Shown here piece by piece: positions 37,585 to 46,274 of a DNA stretch of 64,000 bases (the stretch's first letter is position 1; each line of letters begins with the position of its first letter). The translations under genes and the position numbers were made by a program. A model generated the notes under the pieces. The model was given only the letters and a program-made list of their open reading frames with translations, did not search any database and was not told the DNA's origin. Origin of the DNA: Caryophanales bacterium UBA743 (GTDB lineage: Bacteria > Bacillota_I > Bacilli_A > RFN20 > CAG-826); the NCBI GenBank assembly GCA_002297365.1, contig DBKT01000009.1, positions 60,345 to 124,344 on the forward strand, in the 5' to 3' direction.

Positions 37585-38595
37585 TCAAAAAAGGTATTCC
37601 TGGCTTACAAAGCCCAAGTGTTTACGGGATTTTGAAGTGGCCTCACGCCCTCTTGGAGTGCGATTAATCATGCCAGTCATTACCAGATAAGGCTCATAAA
37701 CGTCTTCTAAATTAGTGATCTCCTCGCCAATGGCTGAAGCAATCGACTCAATGCCAACAGGTCCACCATGAAAACGCTCAATGATTGTTCTTAAATATTT
37801 GATGTCGACATCGTCCAATCCGAGTTCATCGATTTTCAAAGCATTCATTGCTTTCAAAGCGATTTTAGAATCGATGCTCTCTAACCCTTCATAAGAGGCA
37901 AAATCGCGAACTCTTCGATAAATTCTGTTCGCTATACGCGGGGTTCCCCTTGAACGTTTAGCCAAAAGGGAAGCGGCCTCTTCATCAATCGGCATTTTTA
38001 AAACACGGGAAGTTCTCTTGATTATGGCTTCGATTTCGGCGTTCGTGTAAAAATCCATTTTCGCCGAAATGCCAAAACGGGCGCGTAAAGGTGCGCTTAA
38101 GTCTCCGGCCCTTGTTGTCGCGCCAACAAGGGTAAAGGGCGGCAAAGCCATATTCAGGGGTTTGGAGTTTCCATCGTGATTCACCATGATGGTGAGCTGA
38201 AAATCTTCCATTGCGCCATAAAGGATTTCTTCGACTTGTCTAGGAAGACGATGAATCTCATCGATGAAAAGAACGTCACCTGGCTCTAATTCACATAATA
38301 TTGCGGCTAAATCGCCCGTTTTTTCAATCGAAGGCCCGTTAACGACCTTAATATTTCCGCCCATTTCATTGGCAATGACATAAGCAAGGGTCGTTTTCCC
38401 TAAACCCGGTGGGCCATATAGCAAAACGTGGTCCAAAGGCTCTTCTCTTTTTTTGGCCGCGCCAATAAAAACCCGGAGATTGTCCTTCAATTCAACTTGT
38501 CCAATGTATTCCGAAAGAGTATGAGGCCTTAAAGTTAAATCATTCGAAAGATCCCCTTCTTCTTTGTTGGCATCTAAGATTCTTTCTTTTTTCAT
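37585..38595 (-). CDS. ruvB: Holliday junction branch migration helicase RuvB
   Basis: 336 aa AAA+ motor. LRPHTLSEYIGQ at the N-terminus, Walker A GPPGLGKTTLA, Walker B VLFIDEIHRL, sensor 1 GATTRAGDLSAPLRARFG, arginine finger and C-terminal winged helix ending in GREAT. Its start overlaps the ruvA stop by 4 nt. Confidence 0.97.
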   Translation of the reverse strand: MKKERILDANKEEGDLSNDLTLRPHTLSEYIGQVELKDNLRVFIGAAKKREEPLDHVLLYGPPGLGKTTLAYVIANEMGGNIKVVNGPSIEKTGDLAAILCELEPGDVLFIDEIHRLPRQVEEILYGAMEDFQLTIMVNHDGNSKPLNMALPPFTLVGATTRAGDLSAPLRARFGISAKMDFYTNAEIEAIIKRTSRVLKMPIDEEAASLLAKRSRGTPRIANRIYRRVRDFASYEGLESIDSKIALKAMNALKIDELGLDDVDIKYLRTIIERFHGGPVGIESIASAIGEEITNLEDVYEPYLVMTGMINRTPRGREATSKSRKHLGFVSQEYLF

Positions 38596-39161
38596 TTACG
38601 ACTTCCTTTTAGTTTTAATAAAGCGGCGCGAAGAATGGCTTCGGTGGAGAGATTCGGTTCATTAATGCTAGAAAGAGCGGCATCGATATCTTTCGCCTTA
38701 AAGCCCATGCTCTTTAATGCAGCACGAACGTCTTCATATCTTTCGTCATGAGTGTTCTTATTGCTTGTGGTAGCAAGTTTCCCTTTCAAATCCAAAATAA
38801 TCTGGGAAGCCGCTTTTGGGCCAATTCCAGGAAGTTTTTTCAAATAAGAGGTGTTGCTGGCGGAAATAGCTCGGAAAAGCTCATCCGGAGTCGTTGCGCT
38901 TAAAGCGTTGATGGCTGTTTTTGGGCCTATGCCCTTCACTTGAATCAAGGATTTGAAAGCGTCTTTTTCCATCTTCGTCGAAAAGCCGACCAAATAATGG
39001 TCGTTCTCATTATAAACTTCATAAGAATAAACAATGCTTTCTTCGCCAACATGCCATTCTAACGGCCTTGCAACAAAAAGCTCGAAAGCAATTCCATTGA
39101 CATCGACGGCAATGGAATCATCCGACACGCAAATGATTTTTCCAGTAAACGAGTAATACAT
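38592..39161 (-). CDS. ruvA: Holliday junction branch migration protein RuvA
   Basis: 189 aa. N-terminal OB domain (MYYSFTGKIICVSDDSIAVD), two helix-hairpin-helix motifs (LIQVKGIGPKTAINAL and LKKLPGIGPKAASQII), and a C-terminal domain (ALKSMGFKAKDIDAAL) that binds RuvB. The start has no good Shine-Dalgarno sequence and lies 3 nt after the stop of a 30-codon membrane-peptide frame, which suggests coupling to it. Confidence 0.95.
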   Translation of the reverse strand: MYYSFTGKIICVSDDSIAVDVNGIAFELFVARPLEWHVGEESIVYSYEVYNENDHYLVGFSTKMEKDAFKSLIQVKGIGPKTAINALSATTPDELFRAISASNTSYLKKLPGIGPKAASQIILDLKGKLATTSNKNTHDERYEDVRAALKSMGFKAKDIDAALSSINEPNLSTEAILRAALLKLKGSRK

Positions 39162-39164
39162 AAA

Positions 39165-39257
39165 TCAATTCAAACAAGCAAAGAAAGCGCAAAATAGAAG
39201 GATGAAGAAAGCAGATAGGAGAGAAACAGCACCGGCAAAAAACATCTCTTTTTTCAT
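39165..39257 (-). CDS. 30-aa single-helix membrane peptide upstream of ruvA
   Basis: A short frame starting MKKEMFFAG and then almost wholly hydrophobic (about residues 6-28), ending CLN and TGA. TATAAT ends 6 nt before its ATG and TTGATT lies 18 nt further up. It is 3 nt ahead of ruvA, so it could be a real small membrane protein or a leader peptide that carries ribosomes to ruvA. There is no homologue I can name. Confidence 0.5.
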   Translation of the reverse strand: MKKEMFFAGAVSLLSAFFILLFCAFFACLN

Positions 39258-39263
39258 ATGAAA

Positions 39264-39269
39264 ATTATA
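39264..39269 (-). promoter_or_regulatory. -10 box of the small ORF-ruvA-ruvB operon, leaderless
   Basis: TATAAT on the minus strand, 6 nt before ATG 39257; TTGATT lies 18 bp upstream. The promoter sits across the end of obg. Confidence 0.5.
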
Positions 39270-39270
39270 G

Positions 39271-40545
39271 CTATTCCGTATAGGTGAAATCAAATTCTCC
39301 AATTGAAACCGTATCGCCATCGACAGCACCCGCTTCTTTCAGCTTATCATCGATGTTCACGGAATTGAGCAATTTGATAAGCTGTTCAACGCCTTCGTCT
39401 GTGGAAAGATTGATCAAAGCGGCTCTGGCTTCCAATTTCTCGCCTTTAATGACCCAGGCGTGTTTGCCAGCGGAAACCACTTGATAATTCTCCGTAGAAT
39501 CTTCATGAGCGTCATAGATTTTCATTTCCGTCTCGCTATTGACGCCTTTAATTGGGAAAATCGGCGTAGAATCAACTAAATCAGCGATTTTATAAAGAAG
39601 TTTTTCGATGCCTTTATGCGTAATGGAAGAAAGAGGAATGGACTCAAAACCCAATTTTCTGTCGAATTCGGCTTTTCTTTCTTCAGCGCCTTCGGAATCC
39701 ATTTTAGAGGCAACGACAATCTGAGGCCTTTTTTCTAAATCCGCCCCATAATCTTTCAATTCATCGTTGATGATTTGGTAATCCGAATAAGGGTCTCTCT
39801 CCCCGCTCATGGAAACCATGTGAACAAGAACGCGGCAACGTTCTATATGACGCAAGAACGTGATTCCTAAGCCCTTTCCTTCATGAGCCCCTTCGATTAA
39901 ACCTGGCAAATCCGCCAAAATGAAGCTTCTTCCATCCGGCAAATAAGCGACACCAAGATTTGGAATCAGGGTTGTGAACGGATAATCGGCTGTTGGAACG
40001 TTTGCTTTGGTAACGACATTTAAGAAGGTCGATTTGCCAACGGAAGGGAAGCCCACAAGTCCGGCATCGGCGAGCATTTTTAATTCAAGAATCAAACGTT
40101 TTCTTTCGCCTGGATGGCCATTTTCCGCAATACGCGGTATACGATGGCGAGAAGATTTAAAACATGTATTCCCTCTTCCACCTCTTCCGCCCTTCGCTAC
40201 GCAAACCGTCTGTCCTTCTTCATGCAAGTCCGCTAAAACACGCCCGGTTTTTTCTTCGCTGATGATTGTTCCGCAAGGAACTTCAACATATACATCGGAG
40301 GCAGCGCGCCCATACATATTTTTACGTTGGCCTTTTTCACCGTCCATGGCAATGATAACGCGAGAATGGCGAAAATTATAAAGAGTGTTCAGATTCTTTT
40401 TCGCAACGAAAAAAATCGATCCTCCCCTTCCACCGTTTCCTCCATCTGGCCCACCTTTTGTGGTATGTTTGTCTTGTAAAAAGGAAATGGCTCCGTCTCC
40501 GCCTTTTCCGCTTCTTACTTCTATCACACAGCGATCGATTAGCAT
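39271..40545 (-). CDS. obg: GTPase Obg/CgtA
   Basis: 424 aa. N-terminal glycine-rich Obg fold (GGDGAISFLQDKHTTKGGPD), GTPase domain with GFPSVGKSTF (G1), DLPGLIEGAHEGKGLG (G3) and ASKMD (G4), and a C-terminal OCT domain (about residues 340-424). It functions in 50S assembly and stress signalling. AAGGAG precedes the ATG. Confidence 0.97.
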   Translation of the reverse strand: MLIDRCVIEVRSGKGGDGAISFLQDKHTTKGGPDGGNGGRGGSIFFVAKKNLNTLYNFRHSRVIIAMDGEKGQRKNMYGRAASDVYVEVPCGTIISEEKTGRVLADLHEEGQTVCVAKGGRGGRGNTCFKSSRHRIPRIAENGHPGERKRLILELKMLADAGLVGFPSVGKSTFLNVVTKANVPTADYPFTTLIPNLGVAYLPDGRSFILADLPGLIEGAHEGKGLGITFLRHIERCRVLVHMVSMSGERDPYSDYQIINDELKDYGADLEKRPQIVVASKMDSEGAEERKAEFDRKLGFESIPLSSITHKGIEKLLYKIADLVDSTPIFPIKGVNSETEMKIYDAHEDSTENYQVVSAGKHAWVIKGEKLEARAALINLSTDEGVEQLIKLLNSVNIDDKLKEAGAVDGDTVSIGEFDFTYTE

Positions 40546-40557
40546 GCTTGCGTCTCC

Positions 40558-41322
40558 TTAATTGCTCTTTTGGGATATTTTTTCTTTTTCTTCGGGTTTC
40601 AAAAAGTAGTTCTTTTTGTTTTTCTTGATTTTAAGCAAATCCTTATAAAAACGAAGAGATGTCTTCAAAGGGGAAGAAACGGTTGAGGAAGGATCGTCCG
40701 TCCAAATTGCGGGAATCTCCTTAATGGAAAAACCATTTAATTGCAAAAAATAAAGATATTCCACGTCAAAGGCAAAGCCATTGATAATTTGTCTCTTAGC
40801 CATTTCTTTGGCAACATTCGAGCGAAACAATTTGAAACCGCATTGCGTATCATGGATTCCCTGAAGGTGAAATTTATGGCGCACGATGAAACGTGCCCCC
40901 CAAGAAGTTAAACGACGAACAAGGGATTGCTTCGTTAGGATTTTTGATCCCTTGCTGTGTCTTGAGGCGATGAAACAATCATAATGGCTAATTTGAGGAA
41001 GAATTGAATCTAAGATATGAATGTCTGTCGCAAAATCGGCATCCATAAAAAGAATATAATCCCCTGTTGCCGCCAAAATGCCTTTTTGCACTCCATGCCC
41101 CTTCCCAGGTATGTCTTCATACGGCAAAAGTTTTACTTGAAGAGGCATCTTTTTCATGCCCTCTTCGAGCGCTTTTTGCGAAGGTTCGTCAGAATGATCG
41201 GATACAATCAAAACGTCGTAGGCAATGCCTAAAGAATCAAAATAAGGTATGCCTATATTTTTTAAATGATCCAACAATTTGGCCGTCTGATTTTTAACGG
41301 CAATCACGATGTCTAGTTTCAT
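40558..41322 (-). CDS. family 2 glycosyltransferase (polyprenyl-phosphate hexosyltransferase-like)
   Basis: 254 aa GT-A fold enzyme. LDIVIAVKNQ at the start, GKGHGVQKGILAATGDYILFMDADF with the acidic nucleotide-sugar motif, then HDTQCGFKLFRS and the GFAFDVEYLYFL segment. These are typical of dolichyl/undecaprenyl-phosphate glucosyltransferase relatives; no C-terminal membrane helices are present. The donor and acceptor are not predictable. TATAAT lies 8 nt before ATG with no Shine-Dalgarno sequence. It is 12 nt from obg. Confidence 0.82.
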   Translation of the reverse strand: MKLDIVIAVKNQTAKLLDHLKNIGIPYFDSLGIAYDVLIVSDHSDEPSQKALEEGMKKMPLQVKLLPYEDIPGKGHGVQKGILAATGDYILFMDADFATDIHILDSILPQISHYDCFIASRHSKGSKILTKQSLVRRLTSWGARFIVRHKFHLQGIHDTQCGFKLFRSNVAKEMAKRQIINGFAFDVEYLYFLQLNGFSIKEIPAIWTDDPSSTVSSPLKTSLRFYKDLLKIKKNKKNYFLKPEEKEKISQKSN

Positions 41323-41330
41323 ATGGATTA

Positions 41331-41336
41331 ATTATA
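41331..41336 (-). promoter_or_regulatory. -10 box of the glycosyltransferase gene, leaderless
   Basis: TATAAT on the minus strand, 8 nt before ATG 41322, with no Shine-Dalgarno sequence. Confidence 0.5.
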
Positions 41337-41371
41337 AAGTATCCCATTAAGGGATTCCATTTCACTTTAAG

Positions 41372-41398
41372 TAAAAACGGCTCCACAAAGGAGCCGTT
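41372..41398 (-). terminator. intrinsic terminator after rplU-prp-rpmA
   Basis: A perfect 9-bp stem AACGGCTCC / GGAGCCGTT followed by TTTA on the minus strand. Confidence 0.85.
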
Positions 41399-41412
41399 AC
41401 TTGAAGAATTGC

Positions 41413-41703
41413 TTATTTCGCTTCCATTGGATAAACAGAAACTCTCTTTCCGCTCTTTCCAACGCGCTCAAATTTCACGATGCCTTCGATGACAGCGTAA
41501 ATGGTGTCATCTCCACCGATCTTCGTGCCTGCTCCTGGACGAATTTTTGTTCCTCTTTGGCGATAAATGATATTGCCAGCAAGAACGTGTTGTCCATCAC
41601 CGACTTTTGCGCCTAATCTACGACCTGCAGAATCACGGCCGTTTTTCGTGCTAGATACACCTTTTTTGGAGGCGAATAATTGCAAATCAATGACGAAATT
41701 CAT
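41413..41703 (-). CDS. rpmA: 50S ribosomal protein L27 with Prp-cleaved leader
   Basis: 96 aa. The body is typical L27 (SKKGVSSTKNGRDSAGRRLG onward). The N-terminus MNFVIDLQLFA is the extension that Firmicutes remove with the Prp protease, here encoded directly upstream. The ATG overlaps the prp stop (ATGA). Confidence 0.97.
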   Translation of the reverse strand: MNFVIDLQLFASKKGVSSTKNGRDSAGRRLGAKVGDGQHVLAGNIIYRQRGTKIRPGAGTKIGGDDTIYAVIEGIVKFERVGKSGKRVSVYPMEAK

Positions 41704-42014
41704 TTGTGCTTCCTTTCTAGCCTCACATTCTTCGGATAAGAAGAAGCGACGCTTTCAATCTGTTTCTCGATGGTTTCGAGAACAATGTAATCGTGTTCAG
41801 AAACTTCCTTAAGAGCTTCTAGATACACATGGCCTTCTTTTACTTCGCTTTTGTAGTTTTGGTCTCCGTCTTGAAGATTGTTCAAACCTCCAAGAAGAAT
41901 TCCGCTCACGGCTGCACACACTAAGTCATGTCCATAGGGACCGCTTCCTGCATGTCCGTTCACCTCCAAAGAGATGAATTTTCCGTTTTTTTCAACAAAA
42001 GTAGCAGAAATCAT
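41700..42014 (-). CDS. prp: ribosomal-processing cysteine protease Prp
   Basis: 104 aa YsxB/Prp family. Cleaves the N-terminal extension of L27. The catalytic pair is H21 (VNGHAG) and C33 (HDLVCAAVS). The ATG at 42014 overlaps the TAA of rplU by one base (TAATG); a longer frame reaching 42044 would lie inside rplU and is rejected. Operon rplU-prp-rpmA is typical of Firmicutes. Confidence 0.94.
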   Translation of the reverse strand: MISATFVEKNGKFISLEVNGHAGSGPYGHDLVCAAVSGILLGGLNNLQDGDQNYKSEVKEGHVYLEALKEVSEHDYIVLETIEKQIESVASSYPKNVRLERKHK

Positions 42015-42322
42015 TAGGCGTTGATGGATTCGATAACCAAGCAAGTATAAGGTTGACGATGCCCTTGTTTTTTACGGACATTGGCTTTGCTCTTGTACTT
42101 GTAGATGGTTAATTTCTCGTTCAATCCTTGTTTTTCAACTTTGGCAAGAACGCTAGCACCCTCAACATAAGGCTTGCCAACGACCGTTTTCTCACCACCG
42201 AGTAAAAGGACTTTTTCGAGTTTCACTTCTTTTCCGGCTTCAGCATTAAGTTTCTCGACATAAATTTTGTCGCCAACAGAAACTTTGATTTGCTTGCCAC
42301 CAGTCTCGACGATTGCGTACAT
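42014..42322 (-). CDS. rplU: 50S ribosomal protein L21
   Basis: 102 aa. Starts MYAIVETGGKQIKVSVGD and ends with YKSKANVRKKQGHRQPYT, both diagnostic for L21. AAAAAGGAGG precedes the ATG. It leads the rplU-prp-rpmA operon and has a structured leader upstream. Confidence 0.97.
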   Translation of the reverse strand: MYAIVETGGKQIKVSVGDKIYVEKLNAEAGKEVKLEKVLLLGGEKTVVGKPYVEGASVLAKVEKQGLNEKLTIYKYKSKANVRKKQGHRQPYTCLVIESINA

Positions 42323-42423
42323 GCTATTTCCTCCTTTTTGTCTAGTACTCGCTTTAATGGTCCGAAATAAATCGTGTTAGTTACCACTTCAAAGCGGTTG
42401 AGGCGCTAAGGAGCGTCACAACG
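42323..42423 (-). promoter_or_regulatory. probable L21 leader RNA
   Basis: About 100 nt between the predicted start of transcription and rplU. It can form hairpins AGCG / CGCT and ACCGCTT / AAGTGGT and lies where Firmicutes carry the autoregulatory L21 leader. The assignment rests on position and structure only. Confidence 0.5.
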
Positions 42424-42429
42424 CTAATA

Positions 42430-42457
42430 ACTATACCACTTCATTTTAAGAAAACAA
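42430..42457 (-). promoter_or_regulatory. rplU promoter
   Basis: TTGTTT, 16 bp, TATAGT on the minus strand, pointing into the rplU leader. Confidence 0.6.
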
Positions 42458-42543
42458 CGATGATTTGTAAGGCTTTCTATTTTTTTCTTTCTTTTTTCCG
42501 AATATCCCACCAAATGGAGAAAAAGAAGAGCAAAAAGAATGCG

Positions 42544-43218
42544 TTAATCAATCATCAGATCGTTTTCATGAAACGAGAAGTAAGTATCGTTTGAAACGAT
42601 GATGTGATCCAATAAGCGTACCCCAAGCAAAGCGGAATTTTTCGCTAATGCGTTGGTGAATTCGATTTCGCCTTTAGAAGGCAAAGGAAGGCCAGAGGGA
42701 TGGTTGTGAAGCAAGACAAAATAAGAGAAAAAAGATCCAGTAATTTCCATCAAGATGGCTTTGGAGGAAGCACAAATTCCATTTTCATCACCAATGAAAA
42801 CGACTTTTTCTTTACGAATCCTCTTTCGTTTGTCATAGCAAAGCAAGAAGAGCGTTTCTCTTTTCTCCTGCCCTAGAAAAAGTCGATAGTGCTCGAAAAT
42901 TTCTTTGGCTGACAGCAAAGAGAGATAAGGCGCTTGCGCAGAAGATCTTCTGGCGATTTCGAAAGCGGCCGCTAAAGTTAACGCTTTGGCATCGGAAACT
43001 CCCTTTATGGAATAAAAGGATTCCACAGGTGTGCTCGCTAAGGTTGGAAAATCCTTATACGTAGACAAGATTTCAGAAGCCAGTTCTAAAGCGTTTTTCC
43101 CCACGCATCCACTTCGAAGCAATATCGCCAAAAGCTCTGGGTCGTTGCACGATGAGATTCCTTGCCTTAGGGCCTTTTCCCTAGGCAAATTCTCTTTTTT
43201 AAGCTCTTTGATAATCAT
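42544..43218 (-). CDS. radC: RadC-family JAB-domain protein
   Basis: 224 aa. N-terminal helix-hairpin-helix region (LAILLRSGCVGKNALELA, FYSIKGVSDAKALTL) and C-terminal JAB metallo-domain with the LLHNHPSG motif. The biological role of RadC proteins is unsettled. Its ATG overlaps the stop of the 58-aa peptide gene (ATGA), so the two are co-translated. The valS-...-radC order resembles Bacillus. Confidence 0.92.
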   Translation of the reverse strand: MIIKELKKENLPREKALRQGISSCNDPELLAILLRSGCVGKNALELASEILSTYKDFPTLASTPVESFYSIKGVSDAKALTLAAAFEIARRSSAQAPYLSLLSAKEIFEHYRLFLGQEKRETLFLLCYDKRKRIRKEKVVFIGDENGICASSKAILMEITGSFFSYFVLLHNHPSGLPLPSKGEIEFTNALAKNSALLGVRLLDHIIVSNDTYFSFHENDLMID

Positions 43219-43391
43219 TTCCAGGTGAATTGCCAGCCACCGGGTATTTTTGCACTCCCCGAGGAAGTGCGGAAAATCCGATAAACCACAACTGCCGTTA
43301 TCGCAACAGCCAAAACCGCCATGACAGCCGTTAAGGTAATTGCTTCGCCAGGAACAATCGTCTCAAGCTCTTCCGGATTTAATGCTCGCAT
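43215..43391 (-). CDS. 58-aa membrane peptide with double-glycine-like leader
   Basis: Not recognised as a named family. Residues 4-15 (LNPEELETIVPG) fit the class II bacteriocin leader pattern: L at -12, E -8, L -7, I -4, G -1, with Pro instead of Gly at -2. Then a 22-residue hydrophobic segment (EAITLTAVMAVLAVAI...), a basic turn (YRIFR) and a glycine/aromatic end (IPGGWQFTWK). The ATG at 43391 follows GGGAGG, which lies in the 3' arm of a strong hairpin. It is translationally coupled to radC. It could be a secreted peptide or simply a small membrane protein; no transporter is nearby. Confidence 0.65.
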   Translation of the reverse strand: MRALNPEELETIVPGEAITLTAVMAVLAVAITAVVVYRIFRTSSGSAKIPGGWQFTWK

Positions 43392-43396
43392 ATTTG

Positions 43397-43427
43397 AAAA
43401 ACCTCCCTTCACCTATAAGAAGGGGGG
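43397..43427 (-). terminator. hairpin after valS that also covers the peptide-gene SD
   Basis: On the minus strand CCCCCCTTC pairs with GAAGGGAGG (one mismatch) around an 8-nt loop, followed by TTTTT. It has the form of an intrinsic terminator for valS, and its 3' arm is the Shine-Dalgarno sequence of the downstream peptide gene. Confidence 0.65.
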
Positions 43428-43457
43428 TATTTCGAAAAACGGACAAATTTTTTTCGT

Positions 43458-46046
43458 TTATTTTTGAATTTCCGCTATTTTGGATTCAACATTTGTTAAA
43501 AGCTTCCTGTTGTTGGAAAGTTTTTCTTCCTCAATGCGCACTTTTTCTTTCGGGGCTTTCGCCATGAAACCGGGGTTGGAGAGAATCTTATTGGAACGGG
43601 CAATCTCTCCTTCCAAATATTCCTTTTGTTTCAATAGACGCTCAAGCAGCGCGGATGGATCCACGTCTTCTTCCACAATCATGGAGAAGCCAGGGTACAT
43701 GAAAGGATTCCCTCCCAAAGCTTCTTTTTTCACGGCATAAGAACTGGCGAAAGCGAAACGGGAAAGATATTCCCCAAAGCCCTCAAACGGCTCTTTTGGC
43801 GAAACAATCAGCCTCACTTTCGCATTAGGGACAATGGAATTCTTGGATTTATAATTACGGATGTCACGAATCATATCCTGAAGGATAACGACCTTATCGC
43901 TTGCTTTTTTATTCAGCAATTCCTTCTGATAAACCGGATATGGCTCACACATAATGGAATCTTTATGGGCAGGCAAAGAAAGGTACATTTCTTCGCACAC
44001 GAATGGACAATATGGGTAAATCATGAGGATGATTTCACGCATCACCTTATATAAGACATCTTTTGTGACTTCCGCTTCTTCCTCGCCATGGGATAGGGAA
44101 ATCTTAGAGAATTCCAAATAAGAGGAGCAGAAATCATCATAGACAAAGTCATACAATGCCGAAGAGGCTTGGCCAAATTCATACGAATCCATTTTGCTTC
44201 CGACTTTTTTCACGGTCTTCTCAAGACGGTCTAAAATAAAGGCGTCTAGCGTTCCTAGTTTCTTCTTATCGATTTCGCGGGGGATGTAAGAATCGCCCAA
44301 AACCCCTTCAACATAGCGGCAAGCGTTCCAAATCTTATTCAAATAGGCCTCGCTGGAAGCGACCTTTTCTTCGATATAACGCATATCCATCCCCGGAGTG
44401 CAATTGGTGGTGATGAAATAACGAAGAGCATCCACGCCGTAGCGATCGATTACATCCATCGGATCGATGCCGTTTCCTAAGGATTTGGACATTTTTCTTC
44501 CTAAAGAGTCACGAACAAGGCCATGAATAACCACATCTTTGAAAGGCACTTCGTCGGTGAAATGAAGAGATTGGAAAATCATTCTCGAAACCCAGAAGAA
44601 GATGATGTCATATCCCGTAACCAAACAAGAAGTCGGGAAATAACGCTTGAAATCAGCGCTATCCGTATTTGGCCACCCCAAAGTGGCGAAAGGCCATAAA
44701 GCACTAGAGAACCAGGTATCCAAAACATCTTCGTCTTGGCGATAGACGTTTAAATCAGGGGCTTCTTCGCTAACGAGAAGCTCTCCTGTTTCCTTATTGT
44801 AATAAGCAGGAATGCGATGCCCCCACCAAAGCTGCCTGGAAATGCACCAATCTTCGATATTGCTCATCCAACTTAACAAAACCTTCTCAAAGCGTTTTGG
44901 AACAAAATTCACTTTTCCGGAAGTCTTTTGCCTTTCAAGAACTTTATCGGCAAGAGGCTTCATTTTCACGAACCATTGCTTAGAAAGCATAGGTTCCACA
45001 ACAGCATCGCTTCTTTCGGAGTGCCCGACAGAGTGAACGATTTTCTCTATTTTCACCAAATGCCCCTCTTCTTTGATTTTTTCCACCAAAGCTTTGCGGC
45101 ATTCGTAACGGTCCATACCTTGATAGATACCGCATTTATCGTTCATATGGGCGGTTTCATCAAGAACTTTGATCATTGGAAAGCCATATTTCTTAGCCAA
45201 AGCAAAATCATTCGGATCATGAGCCGGGGTGCATTTCATCGCGCCTGTCCCAAAAGAAAGGTCGACATAGGAATCCGCCATCAGAGGGAGTTCTTCGCCA
45301 TTGGCGGGATTGATCACTTTTTTACCGACTAGATTCTTATAGCGGGGATCCTTTGGATTTACAAAAACGGCTGTATCGCCAAACATCGTTTCCGGACGTG
45401 TCGTGGCGACAATGATGCTTTGGTTCGTTCCCACCACATCATATTTGAAATAGAAAAACTCGCCTTCATCGTCTTTGTGAACGATCTCGATGTTACTTAA
45501 AGCGGTCTTCAATTCAGGGTCCCAGTTGATGATTCTTTCGCCTTGATAGATAAGCCCCTCATTATAAAGGGTCACAAAAACGTGGCGAACGGCTTTCGAA
45601 AGTCCTTCATCTAAGGTGAATCTTTCACGGGAATAATCGATGGAAAGCCCCATTTTCTTCCATTGTTCATGAATGGTTTTGGCGTATTCATCCTTCCATT
45701 CCCAAGCTTTCTTTAAAAAGCCTTCTCTCCCTAAATCATAGCGGGATATGCCTTCTTCTCTTAGCTTCGCCTCAACTTTCGCTTGCGTGGCAATGCCAGC
45801 GTGATCCATTCCTGGAAGCCAAAGGACGTCATATCCTTTCATCCTCTTATATCGCGTGATGATATCTTCCAAAGTCGTATCCATCGCATGTCCAAGATGC
45901 AATTTCCCCGTAACGTTTGGCGGTGGAATGACAAGAGAGAATGGGGGCTTCGATTTATCTAAACCAGCTTTGAAATAATCGCCGCTGACCCACTTTTCAT
46001 ATTTGCCCTCTTCGACTTTTTTTGGGTCATAATGCTTATCGAGCAT
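43458..46046 (-). CDS. valS: valyl-tRNA synthetase
   Basis: 862 aa class I synthetase. PPPNVTGKLHLGHAMD contains the HIGH-type motif and KMSKSLGN the second ATP motif. An editing domain lies between (TTRPETMFGDTAV). The C-terminus has the anticodon domain and the coiled-coil arm typical of ValRS. TTAAGGAGGAGAC precedes the ATG. Expression is under a T-box leader, so it should rise when tRNA-Val is uncharged. Confidence 0.97.
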   Translation of the reverse strand: MLDKHYDPKKVEEGKYEKWVSGDYFKAGLDKSKPPFSLVIPPPNVTGKLHLGHAMDTTLEDIITRYKRMKGYDVLWLPGMDHAGIATQAKVEAKLREEGISRYDLGREGFLKKAWEWKDEYAKTIHEQWKKMGLSIDYSRERFTLDEGLSKAVRHVFVTLYNEGLIYQGERIINWDPELKTALSNIEIVHKDDEGEFFYFKYDVVGTNQSIIVATTRPETMFGDTAVFVNPKDPRYKNLVGKKVINPANGEELPLMADSYVDLSFGTGAMKCTPAHDPNDFALAKKYGFPMIKVLDETAHMNDKCGIYQGMDRYECRKALVEKIKEEGHLVKIEKIVHSVGHSERSDAVVEPMLSKQWFVKMKPLADKVLERQKTSGKVNFVPKRFEKVLLSWMSNIEDWCISRQLWWGHRIPAYYNKETGELLVSEEAPDLNVYRQDEDVLDTWFSSALWPFATLGWPNTDSADFKRYFPTSCLVTGYDIIFFWVSRMIFQSLHFTDEVPFKDVVIHGLVRDSLGRKMSKSLGNGIDPMDVIDRYGVDALRYFITTNCTPGMDMRYIEEKVASSEAYLNKIWNACRYVEGVLGDSYIPREIDKKKLGTLDAFILDRLEKTVKKVGSKMDSYEFGQASSALYDFVYDDFCSSYLEFSKISLSHGEEEAEVTKDVLYKVMREIILMIYPYCPFVCEEMYLSLPAHKDSIMCEPYPVYQKELLNKKASDKVVILQDMIRDIRNYKSKNSIVPNAKVRLIVSPKEPFEGFGEYLSRFAFASSYAVKKEALGGNPFMYPGFSMIVEEDVDPSALLERLLKQKEYLEGEIARSNKILSNPGFMAKAPKEKVRIEEEKLSNNRKLLTNVESKIAEIQK

Positions 46047-46060
46047 TTTGTCTCCTCCTT

Positions 46061-46268
46061 AAAATAAAAATGCGCCGAACCCTCATAGGGACGCGGCGCG
46101 CGGTACCACCCTAATTCCAAAGAAGACTGTCTTTGGCTCTTTGGCTTTAACGCAGCAAACGGAATTTCTTCTATTCTCCGAAGCGACTCACCTTTTCTTA
46201 ATGACCAGTTTTCAGCTTCCCTGGCTCTCTTTCCATCAAGAGATAAGGATCCCTCTTCTTCAACGAAC
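46061..46268 (-). promoter_or_regulatory. T-box leader of valS
   Basis: On the minus strand a T-box GGGTGGTACCGCG (46,099-46,111) precedes a terminator GCGCCG...CGGCGC with CCCT/AGGG and a T run (46,061-46,098). Upstream is a stem I region with AGAGAGCCAG and CTGG arms; GTC triplets follow the distal loop and could be the Val specifier. Uncharged tRNA-Val should stabilise the antiterminator. Confidence 0.9.
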
Positions 46269-46274
46269 GGGAAA

